Of a stretch of 33,311 nucleotides of DNA, positions 7,856 to 16,564 are shown one piece after another. Made by a program: the position numbers and the translations under genes. The notes under the pieces were generated by a model that did no database searches, had not been told where the DNA came from, and saw only the letters and a program-made list of their open reading frames with translations. This DNA is from Nitrospira sp. GTDB lineage: Bacteria; Nitrospirota; Nitrospiria; Nitrospirales; Nitrospiraceae. The stretch spans positions 2,398 through 35,708 of the forward strand of contig SWDP01000042.1 of the NCBI GenBank assembly GCA_005116885.1, given 5' to 3'. Within the stretch, counting starts at the first letter, position 1; each line of letters opens with the position of its first letter.

Positions 7856-9207
7856 AATCGTTGTCAGCGGCCGATCTGTCCCAGCCTAAGCTGCCTCCTC
7901 AGAATCTGGAGGCCGAGCAATCTGTGCTCGGCGCGGTTCTCCTTGATAATAGTGCGATGGCCAAGGCGATGGAATTGCTGGTCGAAGAGAATTTTTATCG
8001 TACGTCAAATCGAAAGATCTATCGTGCGATGCTGGAGTTGTCGGACGTGGGAGAAGTCATCGATCAGATTACGCTGACGGAACGGTTGAAGGCGCAGGGA
8101 GAAATAGAAGCCGTCGGTGGTGCAGCGTATTTGGCGGAACTTGTACAGAGCGTCGCCAGCTCCGCCAATATCCGCTACCACTGCAAGATCGTGCGCGACA
8201 AGGCGTTGCTGAGAGAGCTGATCCATACTTCCACCGAAGTGCTCACGCGCGGGTACGAAGGCACTTCTTCGGTCGATGACCTGCTCGATTTTGCGGAACG
8301 GTCGGTGTTCAGCATCGTCCAGGGGAAACTGGACCGGTCGTTCACTCCCATCAATTCCATCATTAAGGAAAGTCTCGACCTTGTCGACAAACTGTCGAAG
8401 CGAAAAGAACATATCACCGGTGTTCCCACAGGCTTTTACGATCTCGACGACATCACGGCGGGACTCCAACCCTCGGATCTCGTGGTGATCGCGGGACGGC
8501 CCAGCATGGGAAAGACCAGCCTGGCGCTGGGGATGGCAGCCTATGCCTCCATCCACGCGGGCACCGTGGTCGGAATTTTCAGTCTTGAAATGTCAAAGCC
8601 GCAGATCGTTCTTCGCATGTTGAGTTCGGAAGCGCGGGTCGATTCGCATGGTCTACGAACCGGTAAGCTTCAGAAAGAGGACTGGTGGCGTCTTGCGGAA
8701 GCGGCTGGCCGGCTGGAGCAAGCGCCGATCTTTATCGACGACACCGGTGGTATCACGGTCCAGCAGATGCGGGGTAAAGCACGCCGGTTGAAAGCCGAAC
8801 GGGGGCTGGATCTTTTGATCGTCGACTACCTTCAGCTGATGCAGGGGCGAAGCGACTCGGAGTCCCGTCAACAGGAAATCTCTGATATCTCCCGCTCGCT
8901 CAAGGCGTTGGCAAAAGAACTCAACGTGCCGGTCATCGCGCTGTCGCAGCTCAGCCGCGCAGTGGAAGCGCGAAAGCCGCCGATTCCCATGCTGGCCGAT
9001 CTTCGCGAAAGTGGCGCGATCGAGCAGGATGCCGACGTCGTCATGTTCATTTACCGTGAGGACGTGTATAACCAGGATTCAGAACGGAAGGGCATTGCCG
9101 ATATTCTCGTGCTCAAACATCGCAACGGCCCGATCGGGAGAAAGGAGCTCTTTTTCCACGACCGCTTTGCGAAGTTCGAGAGCCTCGACAACCGAGAAGT
9201 CGTTTGA
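7852..9207 (+). CDS. dnaB: Replicative DNA helicase
   Basis: This is the hexameric 5'-3' helicase that unwinds DNA at the replication fork and recruits primase. The N-terminal collar domain (about residues 14-115, starting LPPQNLEAEQSVLGAVL) is followed by a linker and the RecA-like motor domain: Walker A GRPSMGKTS (215-223), FSLEM with catalytic E246, Walker B LLIVDYLQLM (D325), ALSQLSRAVE, and the DLRESGAIEQDAD region followed by an arginine-rich end. Length (451) is normal and no intein interrupts it. It overlaps hisZ by 4 bases. The neighbouring gene after 74 bases is an unrelated TPR lipoprotein. Confidence 0.97.
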   Translation: MKSLSAADLSQPKLPPQNLEAEQSVLGAVLLDNSAMAKAMELLVEENFYRTSNRKIYRAMLELSDVGEVIDQITLTERLKAQGEIEAVGGAAYLAELVQSVASSANIRYHCKIVRDKALLRELIHTSTEVLTRGYEGTSSVDDLLDFAERSVFSIVQGKLDRSFTPINSIIKESLDLVDKLSKRKEHITGVPTGFYDLDDITAGLQPSDLVVIAGRPSMGKTSLALGMAAYASIHAGTVVGIFSLEMSKPQIVLRMLSSEARVDSHGLRTGKLQKEDWWRLAEAAGRLEQAPIFIDDTGGITVQQMRGKARRLKAERGLDLLIVDYLQLMQGRSDSESRQQEISDISRSLKALAKELNVPVIALSQLSRAVEARKPPIPMLADLRESGAIEQDADVVMFIYREDVYNQDSERKGIADILVLKHRNGPIGRKELFFHDRFAKFESLDNREVV

Positions 9208-9281
9208 CCCAGTGCCGCCCCACTCGTATAATCTTTCTCACTACCACAACCGGATCTAAGTTTGCCAAGAGGAACGTGTAA

Positions 9282-11117
9282 TTGTTCACGACACGAGTCA
9301 TTCTGAGCGAAAAGGCGAGCAGTCGAGTCTCTGCATTGATCTCCAGCGTCATGTGCTGGTTACTTTCCCTGATGGTGGTGGCCTGCGCGAGTGCGCCTCA
9401 GACATCTGAAAAGATACCTGCCTCTGCCGATACGCCGAAGTCAGCATCCTCGACTCATTCCCCCAATGCGACTGCGGCCTATCATTTTATGCTCGGGTAC
9501 CAAGCTGAGCTTGCACAGGACATGGATCGCGCGATTCAAGAATATCAAGCCGCACTGAAAGCGGATCCGGCGTCTCAGTCTGTGAAGGCCAGGCTGGCCA
9601 GTCTTTATTTTTCCCTGGGCGATATGCCGAATGCTGTCAACTATGCGGACCAAGCGGCGGTGGGTCTGAGCCAAGATGGTCAGCTGCTCACACAGATGGC
9701 AGGGATCCTTGCCAGCGCGGGGCAAGGGGAACGTGCAGTGAAATTGTTGGATCGCGCGATCGAGATTGATCAGACATCCGGCGATCCCTATTTTACGAAG
9801 GGACTGTTGCTGCTGAGTCTGAAGCGGCAGCCCGAAGCAGAGCAAGCCATCCGAGCCGGGTTGGCGCGGGCGCCCGAGTCCGCCGTCGGGTATTATCACC
9901 TGGGGCGCATCCTGCTCGATGCGGAGAAAGGGGAGGAGGCCGCAGCGAGTTTGGAGCGGGCGATTGCGGTGAATGCCTCGTTTGAACCTGCCTACCTCGC
10001 GCTGGCTTCGGTGTATGAATCGCGGAAGGCTCCAGATCGAGCGGTTGCCGTGTTGCGAAAATATCTCCAGACGGTGAACTCTCGGAGCCGGGATATCCGG
10101 CATCAGTTGGTTCGGCTCTATGTTGCGACCAAAGATTATCAGGGAGCCAGGAAAGAGTTGACTGATTTGCTGGCGGAGGACCCTTCGGACACTGATGCTC
10201 AGCTACGACTGGCGCTTCTGTATGGAGAAGAAAAAGAATATCCCAAGGCGATCGACCAACTCATCCAAATTCTGAAGGCACGCCCGACAGAACTCAAAAT
10301 CAGAGATTATCTTGGGTATCTCTACGAGGAGTCCAAAGATACGAAGAAGGCCATCGAGACGTATACGTTTAACATTCAACTCGAGCCGTCATATTTCGAG
10401 GGGCATTTGCATCTCGGCCTGTTGTTCTATCGATTGAAGCAGTTCCCCGATGCCGTGACGCACTTGACGAAGGCCATCACGATTAACCCCAAGGCCCCTG
10501 AAGCCCACATTGTTCTGGGGTTGACGTATTTCCAGAAGGATCAGTTCGACGATGCGGCAAAGGTGTTGGAGGACGGGATCGGCCACAACCCAATGAATGC
10601 CGATTTGCACTTCAATCTCGGCACGGTCTACGACAAGCTCAATCGATTCGATGACGTCGTGCGCGTGATGGAGACGGCCATCAAGCTGGACCCCCATCAC
10701 GCCGATGCACTCAATTATCTGGGGTATAGCTACGCCGAGCGGGGCGTCAAGATCGACCAGGCCTTATCTTTGACCAAGCGGGCGGTCGCACTCAAACCGA
10801 GCAATGGGTATTATATCGATAGCCTCGCCTGGGCCTTGTTTAAATCCGGAATGCTCACTGAAGCATTAACGGAAATAAAGCGTGCTGTGGCGCTTACCGA
10901 AGATGATCCGGTGCTCCATGAGCACCTCGGTGATATCTATGCCACGCAACGAAACCTCTCAGAAGCCCGTGAGTCCTGGCTTCGTGCCCTGGAGCTTGAC
11001 CCATCCAATAGTAAGTTGATGGACCGATTCCGTGAAATGGGGATGGGAGATCCGGCCCAAGAGGAACGTATTCAACAGGCCAAACGGCGTGTGCCTGAGA
11101 AAGCGCAGGCGCACTAG
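9282..11117 (+). CDS. TPR-repeat lipoprotein
   Basis: A 611-residue protein made almost wholly of tetratricopeptide repeats (from about residue 62 to 590, roughly fifteen units) behind a lipoprotein signal: a basic N-terminus, a hydrophobic run, then the lipobox VVAC with C35 as the acylated cysteine. The start is TTG at 9282, chosen because AAGAGGAA (9267-9274) sits 7 bases ahead and no ATG lies between there and the signal. Such proteins are usually anchored in the outer membrane or inner-membrane outer leaflet and act as assembly scaffolds, for example for pili or polysaccharide export; the pilus genes lie 490 bases downstream, but nothing visible proves a link. The last residues are basic. 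Partner and role are unknown. Confidence 0.88.
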   Translation: MFTTRVILSEKASSRVSALISSVMCWLLSLMVVACASAPQTSEKIPASADTPKSASSTHSPNATAAYHFMLGYQAELAQDMDRAIQEYQAALKADPASQSVKARLASLYFSLGDMPNAVNYADQAAVGLSQDGQLLTQMAGILASAGQGERAVKLLDRAIEIDQTSGDPYFTKGLLLLSLKRQPEAEQAIRAGLARAPESAVGYYHLGRILLDAEKGEEAAASLERAIAVNASFEPAYLALASVYESRKAPDRAVAVLRKYLQTVNSRSRDIRHQLVRLYVATKDYQGARKELTDLLAEDPSDTDAQLRLALLYGEEKEYPKAIDQLIQILKARPTELKIRDYLGYLYEESKDTKKAIETYTFNIQLEPSYFEGHLHLGLLFYRLKQFPDAVTHLTKAITINPKAPEAHIVLGLTYFQKDQFDDAAKVLEDGIGHNPMNADLHFNLGTVYDKLNRFDDVVRVMETAIKLDPHHADALNYLGYSYAERGVKIDQALSLTKRAVALKPSNGYYIDSLAWALFKSGMLTEALTEIKRAVALTEDDPVLHEHLGDIYATQRNLSEARESWLRALELDPSNSKLMDRFREMGMGDPAQEERIQQAKRRVPEKAQAH

Positions 11118-11609
11118 CATATTCCGTCGCACCTCACAGAGTCCTGATTTCGCCTTGCGATCCACTGCTCCAATAGTGATCTGACCTCAATTAAGATCAT
11201 CTCTTCGAATCCTCTTCTCGGCATCTGACGGACTGATTCGGCTCACTCTACTCACGCCAAACTGTTGTCTTTACTGGCCACTTCTCTCTGGAAGATGGTG
11301 CGCTCCACGAACCGACCTCCTCTGTGGAGAGCAAGTGGAAGCCAGCAACACCTGCACTGTGGATGACAAATATTGGCAGATCAGAGCAAAACCGTGAAAG
11401 GTGAGCCCAAGCATGGCTGTGAGTATGGCAGGCCTCAGACTCATAACTATGCAATATTGCGTGCGCCCCAGCCGTTCATGGCTTGGTCATGTGCCAGGCA
11501 TCGAACCTGCTAGAGGGGTAGGTAACAACAATCGGACGTGAGTTCCGATAAGAGAAAGAAGCAAAGGTGTGAAGGGCCGTCAGTGAACCATCAACAAGGA
11601 GGCAGTACG
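11118..11609. other. Gene-free stretch upstream of pilA
   Basis: No plausible gene is seen in these 490 bases. A small inverted repeat, CTCCAC (11303-11308) with GTGGAG (11324-11329), is present. I looked for a sigma54 promoter (GG-N10-GC with TGGCAC/TTGCA context), common before pilA genes, and did not find a convincing one on the plus strand. The end of the stretch holds the pilA ribosome site AAGGAGG at 11596-11602. The length suggests a long leader or regulatory region for the pilin. Confidence 0.5.
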
Positions 11610-12200
11610 ATGTTGAAGTTATTTCGGAAACAAGAGGGTTTTACCCTCATCGAGTTGATGATCGTCGTGGCGATCATCGGGATCTTGGCGGCCATCGCCA
11701 TCCCGAATTTCTTGCAGTATCAGATGAAGTCGCGCCAGTCTGAGGCGAAGACCAATGTGACGAGCATCAAGACCTCGCAGCTGGCTTTCCAGGGTGAGCG
11801 GGGTTGCTTTGGCTCCTTGGCAGCCATGCCAGCCGTGATGCCCGTTGGAGGGTCAGCAACCATTTGGCCGGCTGCTGAGTTTACGCCCTCTGCTCCGGCT
11901 GTTGGTGCCACGTTCTGTGTTGCCGGCGGAACCAGTACGCTCCCGCTTTGGTCAGACATCGGGTGGGTGCCGTCTGGCCCAACCAGATACCAGTATGTCA
12001 CGAATGCCACTGCGGCTATTACCGCCCTAGGGACAATCTTGACCGGTGTTTGCCCGGCTATGCCTGCTGCAGTAGGTGCACCGACGAATGCTGGATTCGT
12101 TGCCTCGGCGTCAAGCAACCTGAACAGCAACGCGGTGGTTTCAATTTTCATGAATGCGGAAAACAGCAACATGGTTGACTGTACACCGGGCGAGTTCTAA
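11610..12200 (+). CDS. pilA: Type IV major pilin (prepilin)
   Basis: The product (196 residues) is a classical type IVa prepilin: short basic leader MLKLFRKQEG, cleavage after G10, then FTLIELMIVVAIIGILAAIA with the E5 of the mature chain, and the SRQSEAKTN helix continuation typical of deltaproteobacterial-type pilins. The globular domain is Gly/Ala/Pro-rich with four cysteines that could form two disulfides, including one five residues from the C-terminus. Prepilin peptidase PilD would cleave and methylate it; it then polymerises into pili for twitching or attachment. I took ATG 11610, not an in-frame upstream start at 11538, because AAGGAGG lies 7 bases before it and the leader length is right. 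A strong terminator follows the stop. Downstream genes resemble pilGHI. Confidence 0.95.
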   Translation: MLKLFRKQEGFTLIELMIVVAIIGILAAIAIPNFLQYQMKSRQSEAKTNVTSIKTSQLAFQGERGCFGSLAAMPAVMPVGGSATIWPAAEFTPSAPAVGATFCVAGGTSTLPLWSDIGWVPSGPTRYQYVTNATAAITALGTILTGVCPAMPAAVGAPTNAGFVASASSNLNSNAVVSIFMNAENSNMVDCTPGEF

Positions 12201-12225
12201 CCGATAGAACCAAACGGTCGCCACA

Positions 12226-12258
12226 GGCAGGGCTGGCACGCCAGCCCTGCCCTGTCTT
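12226..12258 (+). terminator. Rho-independent terminator after pilA
   Basis: An 11-base perfect stem, GGCAGGGCTGG (12226-12236) with CCAGCCCTGCC (12241-12251), closes a CACG loop, and a T-rich tail (CTGTCTTGTT) follows. ACA and TGT just outside could extend the stem past a bulge. It lies 25 bases after the pilA stop and ahead of the next gene, so it would let the pilin be made in excess over the downstream genes. Confidence 0.85.
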
Positions 12259-12292
12259 GTTGAGAGTTCCTCGGTCCCGAAAGCTCAGCGCT

Positions 12293-13261
12293 ATGGACAT
12301 GTCAGCCAATTCAGCCGGGTCCTCCGGCCCTGCCTCAACCAGTCATGAATGGCACACCCACTTGTCGTCGCGTTCGTGGCTTGGAGGCATACTGCTCGGT
12401 CTCGCCGCCGCCGTCCTCCTCGCAACCGTCCTGGGTCTCCAAATGGAACTCGACCAACGACATGACGAGAGGGCCGGTCGCTTGGAAAGCCTTCGCATGC
12501 TCCCTCGAGGAGAGGTGTTGCGACCGGCCCTCATGGGGTTTCACCACCTGGGAGCCGACATCATCTGGCTGAGGATCGTGCAGGTGCTCGGGGAGCAAGT
12601 CGTCACCGAGCAGGACTACGAGTGGCTGTCCCACGCCCTCGATGTAGTGACGACGCTGGATCCACTGTATATTTATGCCTATGACGCCGGTGGAACGATC
12701 TTGGCTGAACTGGCGCATCGCGTCGATTGGAGCAATCGACTACTCGAAAAAGGAATGAAGGCAAATCCCGCAGCCTGGCGTCTTCCCTTCACCCTCGGTT
12801 TCAATTACTTCTTTCATCTGAACGACTATGTCAAGGCCGGGGAGTATATGGGCCAGGCGGCGAAGATCCCAGGCCGCCCCTTATATGTGGATACGCTCGC
12901 GGCGCGATTGTATGTCGAAGGGAAGAGCCCTTTGCTGGCGCTCCAGTACTTGGAAATCATGATTCAGCAGGCCGAGGATCCTCAGCTTCGCGCGATCTAT
13001 GAGGACAAATACAAAGAAGTCCTCATCGCCCGCGATCTTGGCACGATGGATCTGGCTCTTGCGCGATATCGACAGACTCGCGGGCGAAATCCACAGACGA
13101 TTGCTGATTTGGTCAAGGAGGGATTCGTGGCATCGGTTCCCGAAGAGCCCTTTGGCGGAGAGTATCGTGTGGACCCTGAGACCGGCGAAATCGAGAGCTC
13201 GACTCATCGGGAGCGGCTCCGTTTGCATCGCCCCCCTGGGGCCAATAGTTCTCAAGAATAG
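12293..13261 (+). CDS. Membrane-anchored TPR-like protein of the pilus-linked ABC cassette (PilG-like by position)
   Basis: The 322-residue product has a polar N-terminus, one transmembrane segment (about residues 29-50), then helical repeat-like sequence, and a C-terminal stretch with PEEPFGGEYRVDPETGEIESS, a proline/glycine-rich ending. The start ATG 12293 is chosen because the upstream TTG at 12257 lies inside the pilA terminator tail; an ATG at 12299 is also possible. It is followed after 17 bases by an ABC ATPase gene that itself overlaps a permease gene. In Myxococcus xanthus the order is pilA-pilG-pilH-pilI, where PilH is an ABC ATPase and PilI its permease, all needed for pilus assembly; this gene stands where pilG stands. 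Sequence homology to PilG is not established here; the assignment is by order and topology only. Confidence 0.7.
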   Translation: MDMSANSAGSSGPASTSHEWHTHLSSRSWLGGILLGLAAAVLLATVLGLQMELDQRHDERAGRLESLRMLPRGEVLRPALMGFHHLGADIIWLRIVQVLGEQVVTEQDYEWLSHALDVVTTLDPLYIYAYDAGGTILAELAHRVDWSNRLLEKGMKANPAAWRLPFTLGFNYFFHLNDYVKAGEYMGQAAKIPGRPLYVDTLAARLYVEGKSPLLALQYLEIMIQQAEDPQLRAIYEDKYKEVLIARDLGTMDLALARYRQTRGRNPQTIADLVKEGFVASVPEEPFGGEYRVDPETGEIESSTHRERLRLHRPPGANSSQE

Positions 13262-13278
13262 GTGTGAGGTGAGGAACT

Positions 13279-14241
13279 ATGTCCACCACTGAAACGATTC
13301 TCCAGACGGAAGGACTCACGAAAACCTTCAAAGTAGGGTTCTGGGGGCGTCATGTGACGGTATTGGAAGGACTCAACCTTGGAGTTCAGCGGGGAGAGGT
13401 CTTTGGATTCTTGGGTCCGAACGGGGCGGGGAAGACCACGACCATTAAGATCCTGATGGGATTGATCTATCCGACCGGTGGGCGTGCGACCGTGTTTGGA
13501 CGTCCGGTCGGCGACAGCCGGGCAAAGGCCCGAGTGGGTTTTTTGCCGGAGTCACCCTATTTCTACGATTACCTGACGGCAGCCGAGTTTCTTCAGTTCT
13601 ATGGGCACTTGTTCAGCCTACGTGGAGCCGCATTGGAGAAGCAGGTTACGGAGTTACTTGATATGGTTGGGATGAGTCATGCCAAAAACATGCAGCTGCG
13701 GAAGTTTTCGAAAGGGATGTTGCAGCGGGTTGGGATTGCCCAGGCGTTGATCAACGATCCTGAACTCGTTGTTCTCGATGAACCGATGTCTGGCCTCGAT
13801 CCTGTGGGGCGCAAAGAAATCCGAGACCTCATTCTGCGGCTGAAGGAGAGGGGGAAAACGGTCTTTTTCAGCTCACACATCCTCCACGACGCTGAACTGC
13901 TGTGTGACCGAGTGGCGATCATTCTCAAAGGGCGCATGGTCGCCTGCGGGCGTGTGAGCGAGTTGGTCGGAGAGGGAGCCACCCGGTCGGTTGAAATGGT
14001 CGTCGAGGGGCTCAGCTCGGAGGGGTTGGAACATCTCCGTCCTCTTGCCGAGAAACTCTTGATCCAAGGGAACCAGGTGCTTGTGGTCCTCAGCAATCAG
14101 CAACAGGTTGGAAACGCCTTGGAGATCGTCCGCATTGCGAAAGGCAGCGTGGTCTCGGTGACACCGCAGAAAGGTTCCCTCGAGGAGCTCTTTATCCGTG
14201 AAGTGAAGGGAACGCAATCGAGTTCTCGGGAGGGCCAATGA
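13279..14241 (+). CDS. ABC transporter ATP-binding protein, PilH-like by context
   Basis: An ABC ATPase of the ABC-2/CcmA type, 320 residues. It shows Walker A GPNGAGKTT (46-54), a Q-loop region LPESPYFYDYLTA, the signature FSKGMLQRVGIAQAL (SKGM in place of SGGQ, normal for this subfamily), Walker B ELVVLDEP, the D-loop SGLDP and the switch His in FFSSHIL. Residues after about 225 form an extra C-terminal domain. It overlaps the permease gene by ATGA (14238-14241), so the two make one complex. The substrate is not evident; position behind a pilin suggests a pilus assembly role like PilH of Myxococcus. Without that context it would be called a generic ABC-2 exporter ATPase. Confidence 0.9.
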   Translation: MSTTETILQTEGLTKTFKVGFWGRHVTVLEGLNLGVQRGEVFGFLGPNGAGKTTTIKILMGLIYPTGGRATVFGRPVGDSRAKARVGFLPESPYFYDYLTAAEFLQFYGHLFSLRGAALEKQVTELLDMVGMSHAKNMQLRKFSKGMLQRVGIAQALINDPELVVLDEPMSGLDPVGRKEIRDLILRLKERGKTVFFSSHILHDAELLCDRVAIILKGRMVACGRVSELVGEGATRSVEMVVEGLSSEGLEHLRPLAEKLLIQGNQVLVVLSNQQQVGNALEIVRIAKGSVVSVTPQKGSLEELFIREVKGTQSSSREGQ

Positions 14242-14999
14242 GAGTCCTGTCAATCGCATTCAACACGTTCCGAGAAAATATCAGAGAGAAATTACTCTAT
14301 AACCTGCTCATCTTTGCGCTCCTGATGATCGGGAGTTCCATCTTGCTTACCCGCCTGACCGTAGGAGAGTGGGATCGCCTCATCATCAATCTCGGCCTCT
14401 CAAGTATCAACTTCTTCGGTGTGCTCATCGCCATCTTCGTAGGCATAAGTCTGGTCAGTAAAGAAATCGACAAGAAGACCATTTATACGATTCTATCCAA
14501 GCCGGTGCCACGCTATGAGTTCCTGCTGGGAAAGTATCTCGGGCTCATGATTACACTGTTTGTCAATACGGTCGTGATGGTGGCGGGTCTATTGGCGGTC
14601 ATGGCCTATCTCAATGCTCCTGTGACCCTGCTGTTGTTCGAAGCGCTAGGATTCATCTTTTTGGAGCTAATGGTCATTACCGCCGTGGCCTTGCTGTTTT
14701 CGACGTTTACCAGCGCGACGTTGAGCGCGATCTTCACTCTGGCGATCTATGCGGTGGGACATCTATCGACCGATCTGAAACAGTTCGGGGCTCAGATGGA
14801 TAGTGTAGGGAAGGCAGCCCTCAACGCGATCTACTATGTCCTGCCGAATCTCGAGCGGTTCAATCTCAAAGGCCAGGTCATTCACCATGTGAAAATAAGT
14901 GGAACCGATGTGTTGTTGACCACTGCCTATGGTCTGGCATACGCAGGACTCTTGCTCGTCCTTGCCAGCATTATCTTCCAGCGACGGGACTTTCAATAG
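14238..14999 (+). CDS. ABC-2 type transporter permease, PilI-like by context
   Basis: A 253-residue integral membrane protein with about six hydrophobic segments (roughly residues 20-37, 50-73, 105-127, 133-157, 160-178 and 228-247). The motif SKEIDKKTIYTILSKPVPRYEFLLGKY between helices 2 and 3 is characteristic of ABC-2 permeases of the NosY type and probably forms the coupling surface to the ATPase. The start overlaps the ATPase stop. It forms the membrane half of the exporter-like complex downstream of pilA. No terminator is evident in the 121 bases after it. Confidence 0.88.
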   Translation: MRVLSIAFNTFRENIREKLLYNLLIFALLMIGSSILLTRLTVGEWDRLIINLGLSSINFFGVLIAIFVGISLVSKEIDKKTIYTILSKPVPRYEFLLGKYLGLMITLFVNTVVMVAGLLAVMAYLNAPVTLLLFEALGFIFLELMVITAVALLFSTFTSATLSAIFTLAIYAVGHLSTDLKQFGAQMDSVGKAALNAIYYVLPNLERFNLKGQVIHHVKISGTDVLLTTAYGLAYAGLLLVLASIIFQRRDFQ

Positions 15000-15120
15000 A
15001 CGCGCCGTTCAGTCAGCTGTTGGCCCTGCGCTTGTATTCGTCCTCCAACCCATGTATTGATAGTAAAATCATGTCCGGTCGCTCCAACGTGACTCATGGC
15101 GGACGACCAGTTAGGTATCA

Positions 15121-16239
15121 ATGAACATCCCTCTCCTTGACCTCAAAGCCCAGTTCCAGCCCCTTCGCAATGAGATTCTCGCGGTGGTACAAACCGTTTG
15201 TGACGAACAGGGCTTTATTCTGGGGCCCCGCGTCGTGGCGTTCGAGGAATCCGTTGCCCGGTACATCGGCAGCCGCTATGCGATTGGTTGCGCGTCTGGG
15301 AGCGATGCGCTGCTGCTTTCTCTCATGGCGATGGGCGTGAAAGCTGGCGATGAGGTGATCACCATTCCATTTACGTTTTTTGCCACGGCGGGCGCGATTT
15401 CACGATTGGGTGCGAAGCCCGTCTTTGTCGACATTCAGCCGGATACGTTTAATATCGATCCGGCGCTCATTGAGCGAGCGATCACGCCTCGGACGAAAGC
15501 CATCATTCCCGTTCATCTCTTCGGGCAATGTGCGGACATGGCGGCGATCAATGAGATTGCAACGCGGAAAAAGTTATATGTCATTGAAGATGCCTGCCAA
15601 GCGATTGGCGCGGCGCAGCAAGAGCAGCGCGCCGGGATACTTGGAGACACCGGGTGTTTTAGCTTTTTCCCCAGCAAGAATTTGGGCGGGTTTGGAGATG
15701 GGGGGCTTATCACGACCAACGACAAAGCTCTTGCCGACTCCATGGCCATGCTTCGTGTTCATGGAAGTCAGGTCCGCTATCTTCACGAAGTTATAGGATT
15801 CAATAGTCGACTCGATGCGCTTCAGGCTGCCGTGCTTCAGGTGAAATTACAGTATCTTGATCAGTGGAACGAGGGGCGCCGCCGGAATGCCGAACGGTAT
15901 CGGCAGTTGTTCGCCCGGACGAAGCAGGTAGACTGTGTCGTGCTGCCCCCGACGAGACCTGGAAATTTCCATGTGTACAACCAGTTCACGGTTCGAGTGC
16001 CGAAGCGCGACGAGTTGCGCGCATTCCTCAAAGAAAAAGGGGTCGGTACAGAAGTGTATTATCCGCTCCCGATGCATCTCCAAAATTGCTATCGTGAGTT
16101 AGGGCATGAAAAAGGATCGTTCCCTCTGTCAGAACAGGCGGCTGAAGAAGTCATGTCTATCCCGATCTATCCGGAATTGACAGAGGCACAGCAAGGCTAC
16201 GTTGTTGAGACGATTGCGGAGTTCTATCGACGCGACTAG
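15121..16239 (+). CDS. DegT/DnrJ/EryC1/StrS-family sugar aminotransferase
   Basis: A fold-type I PLP aminotransferase of the family that aminates nucleotide-linked keto-sugars for O-antigen, capsule or glycan synthesis. Length (372) is normal. Landmarks are the opening IPLLDLKAQ, CASGSDALLL near residue 60, TIPFTFFATAGAISRLGAKPVFVDI, EDACQAIGA, and FSFFPSKNLGGFGDGG with the Schiff-base lysine K186. The C-terminal GVGTEVYYPLPMHLQ is also family-typical. No sugar dehydratase or acetyltransferase gene is adjacent, so the specific amino sugar cannot be named. It lies 121 bases after the ABC permease on the same strand and might supply a sugar for pilin or surface glycan decoration; that is only a guess. 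Confidence 0.92.
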   Translation: MNIPLLDLKAQFQPLRNEILAVVQTVCDEQGFILGPRVVAFEESVARYIGSRYAIGCASGSDALLLSLMAMGVKAGDEVITIPFTFFATAGAISRLGAKPVFVDIQPDTFNIDPALIERAITPRTKAIIPVHLFGQCADMAAINEIATRKKLYVIEDACQAIGAAQQEQRAGILGDTGCFSFFPSKNLGGFGDGGLITTNDKALADSMAMLRVHGSQVRYLHEVIGFNSRLDALQAAVLQVKLQYLDQWNEGRRRNAERYRQLFARTKQVDCVVLPPTRPGNFHVYNQFTVRVPKRDELRAFLKEKGVGTEVYYPLPMHLQNCYRELGHEKGSFPLSEQAAEEVMSIPIYPELTEAQQGYVVETIAEFYRRD

Positions 16240-16564
16240 CCGTGCTCACGTCAGTGTTGCTACACGATGGTTGCGAGAACAAGGTGTGAGAGTGGAACTT
16301 GGTGAGGAACGTCGTGGCCTACCGGACAAATGCACCCGTGTCCGATCAACCAGCAATCCTGTCAGTTTAATCCAAAACCAAAGCCGTCCAGCTTCCTCCG
16401 CCTGATCTTTTCGTAAGCTCCCCAGAAAAGTAGGCAGGTCATAAAGAGAACTTTCTGGCAGTGACGTTGGCCCCGTTCTGAGACGGTTGGTAACGAGAAC
16501 CGGTCGCGTCTTCGGCCATTTCGTTTACCTCACAAAGCCGCCAACGGATTTCTTCAGCGTCCTA
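16240..16564. other. Gene-free stretch between converging genes
   Basis: These 325 bases separate the aminotransferase stop from the ilvD fragment stop. I see no plausible gene, no clear terminator hairpin with a T tract on either strand, and no copy of the hairpin repeats found elsewhere in the window. Confidence 0.5.

Noticed and set aside
8005-8556. Minus-strand reading frame opposite dnaB
   Set aside because: It lies wholly opposite conserved dnaB sequence; the length follows from codon bias of the sense strand.
11118-11609. Sigma54 promoter or cyclic di-GMP riboswitch upstream of pilA
   Set aside because: No GG-N10-GC site in proper context and no GEMM-type core was recognised.
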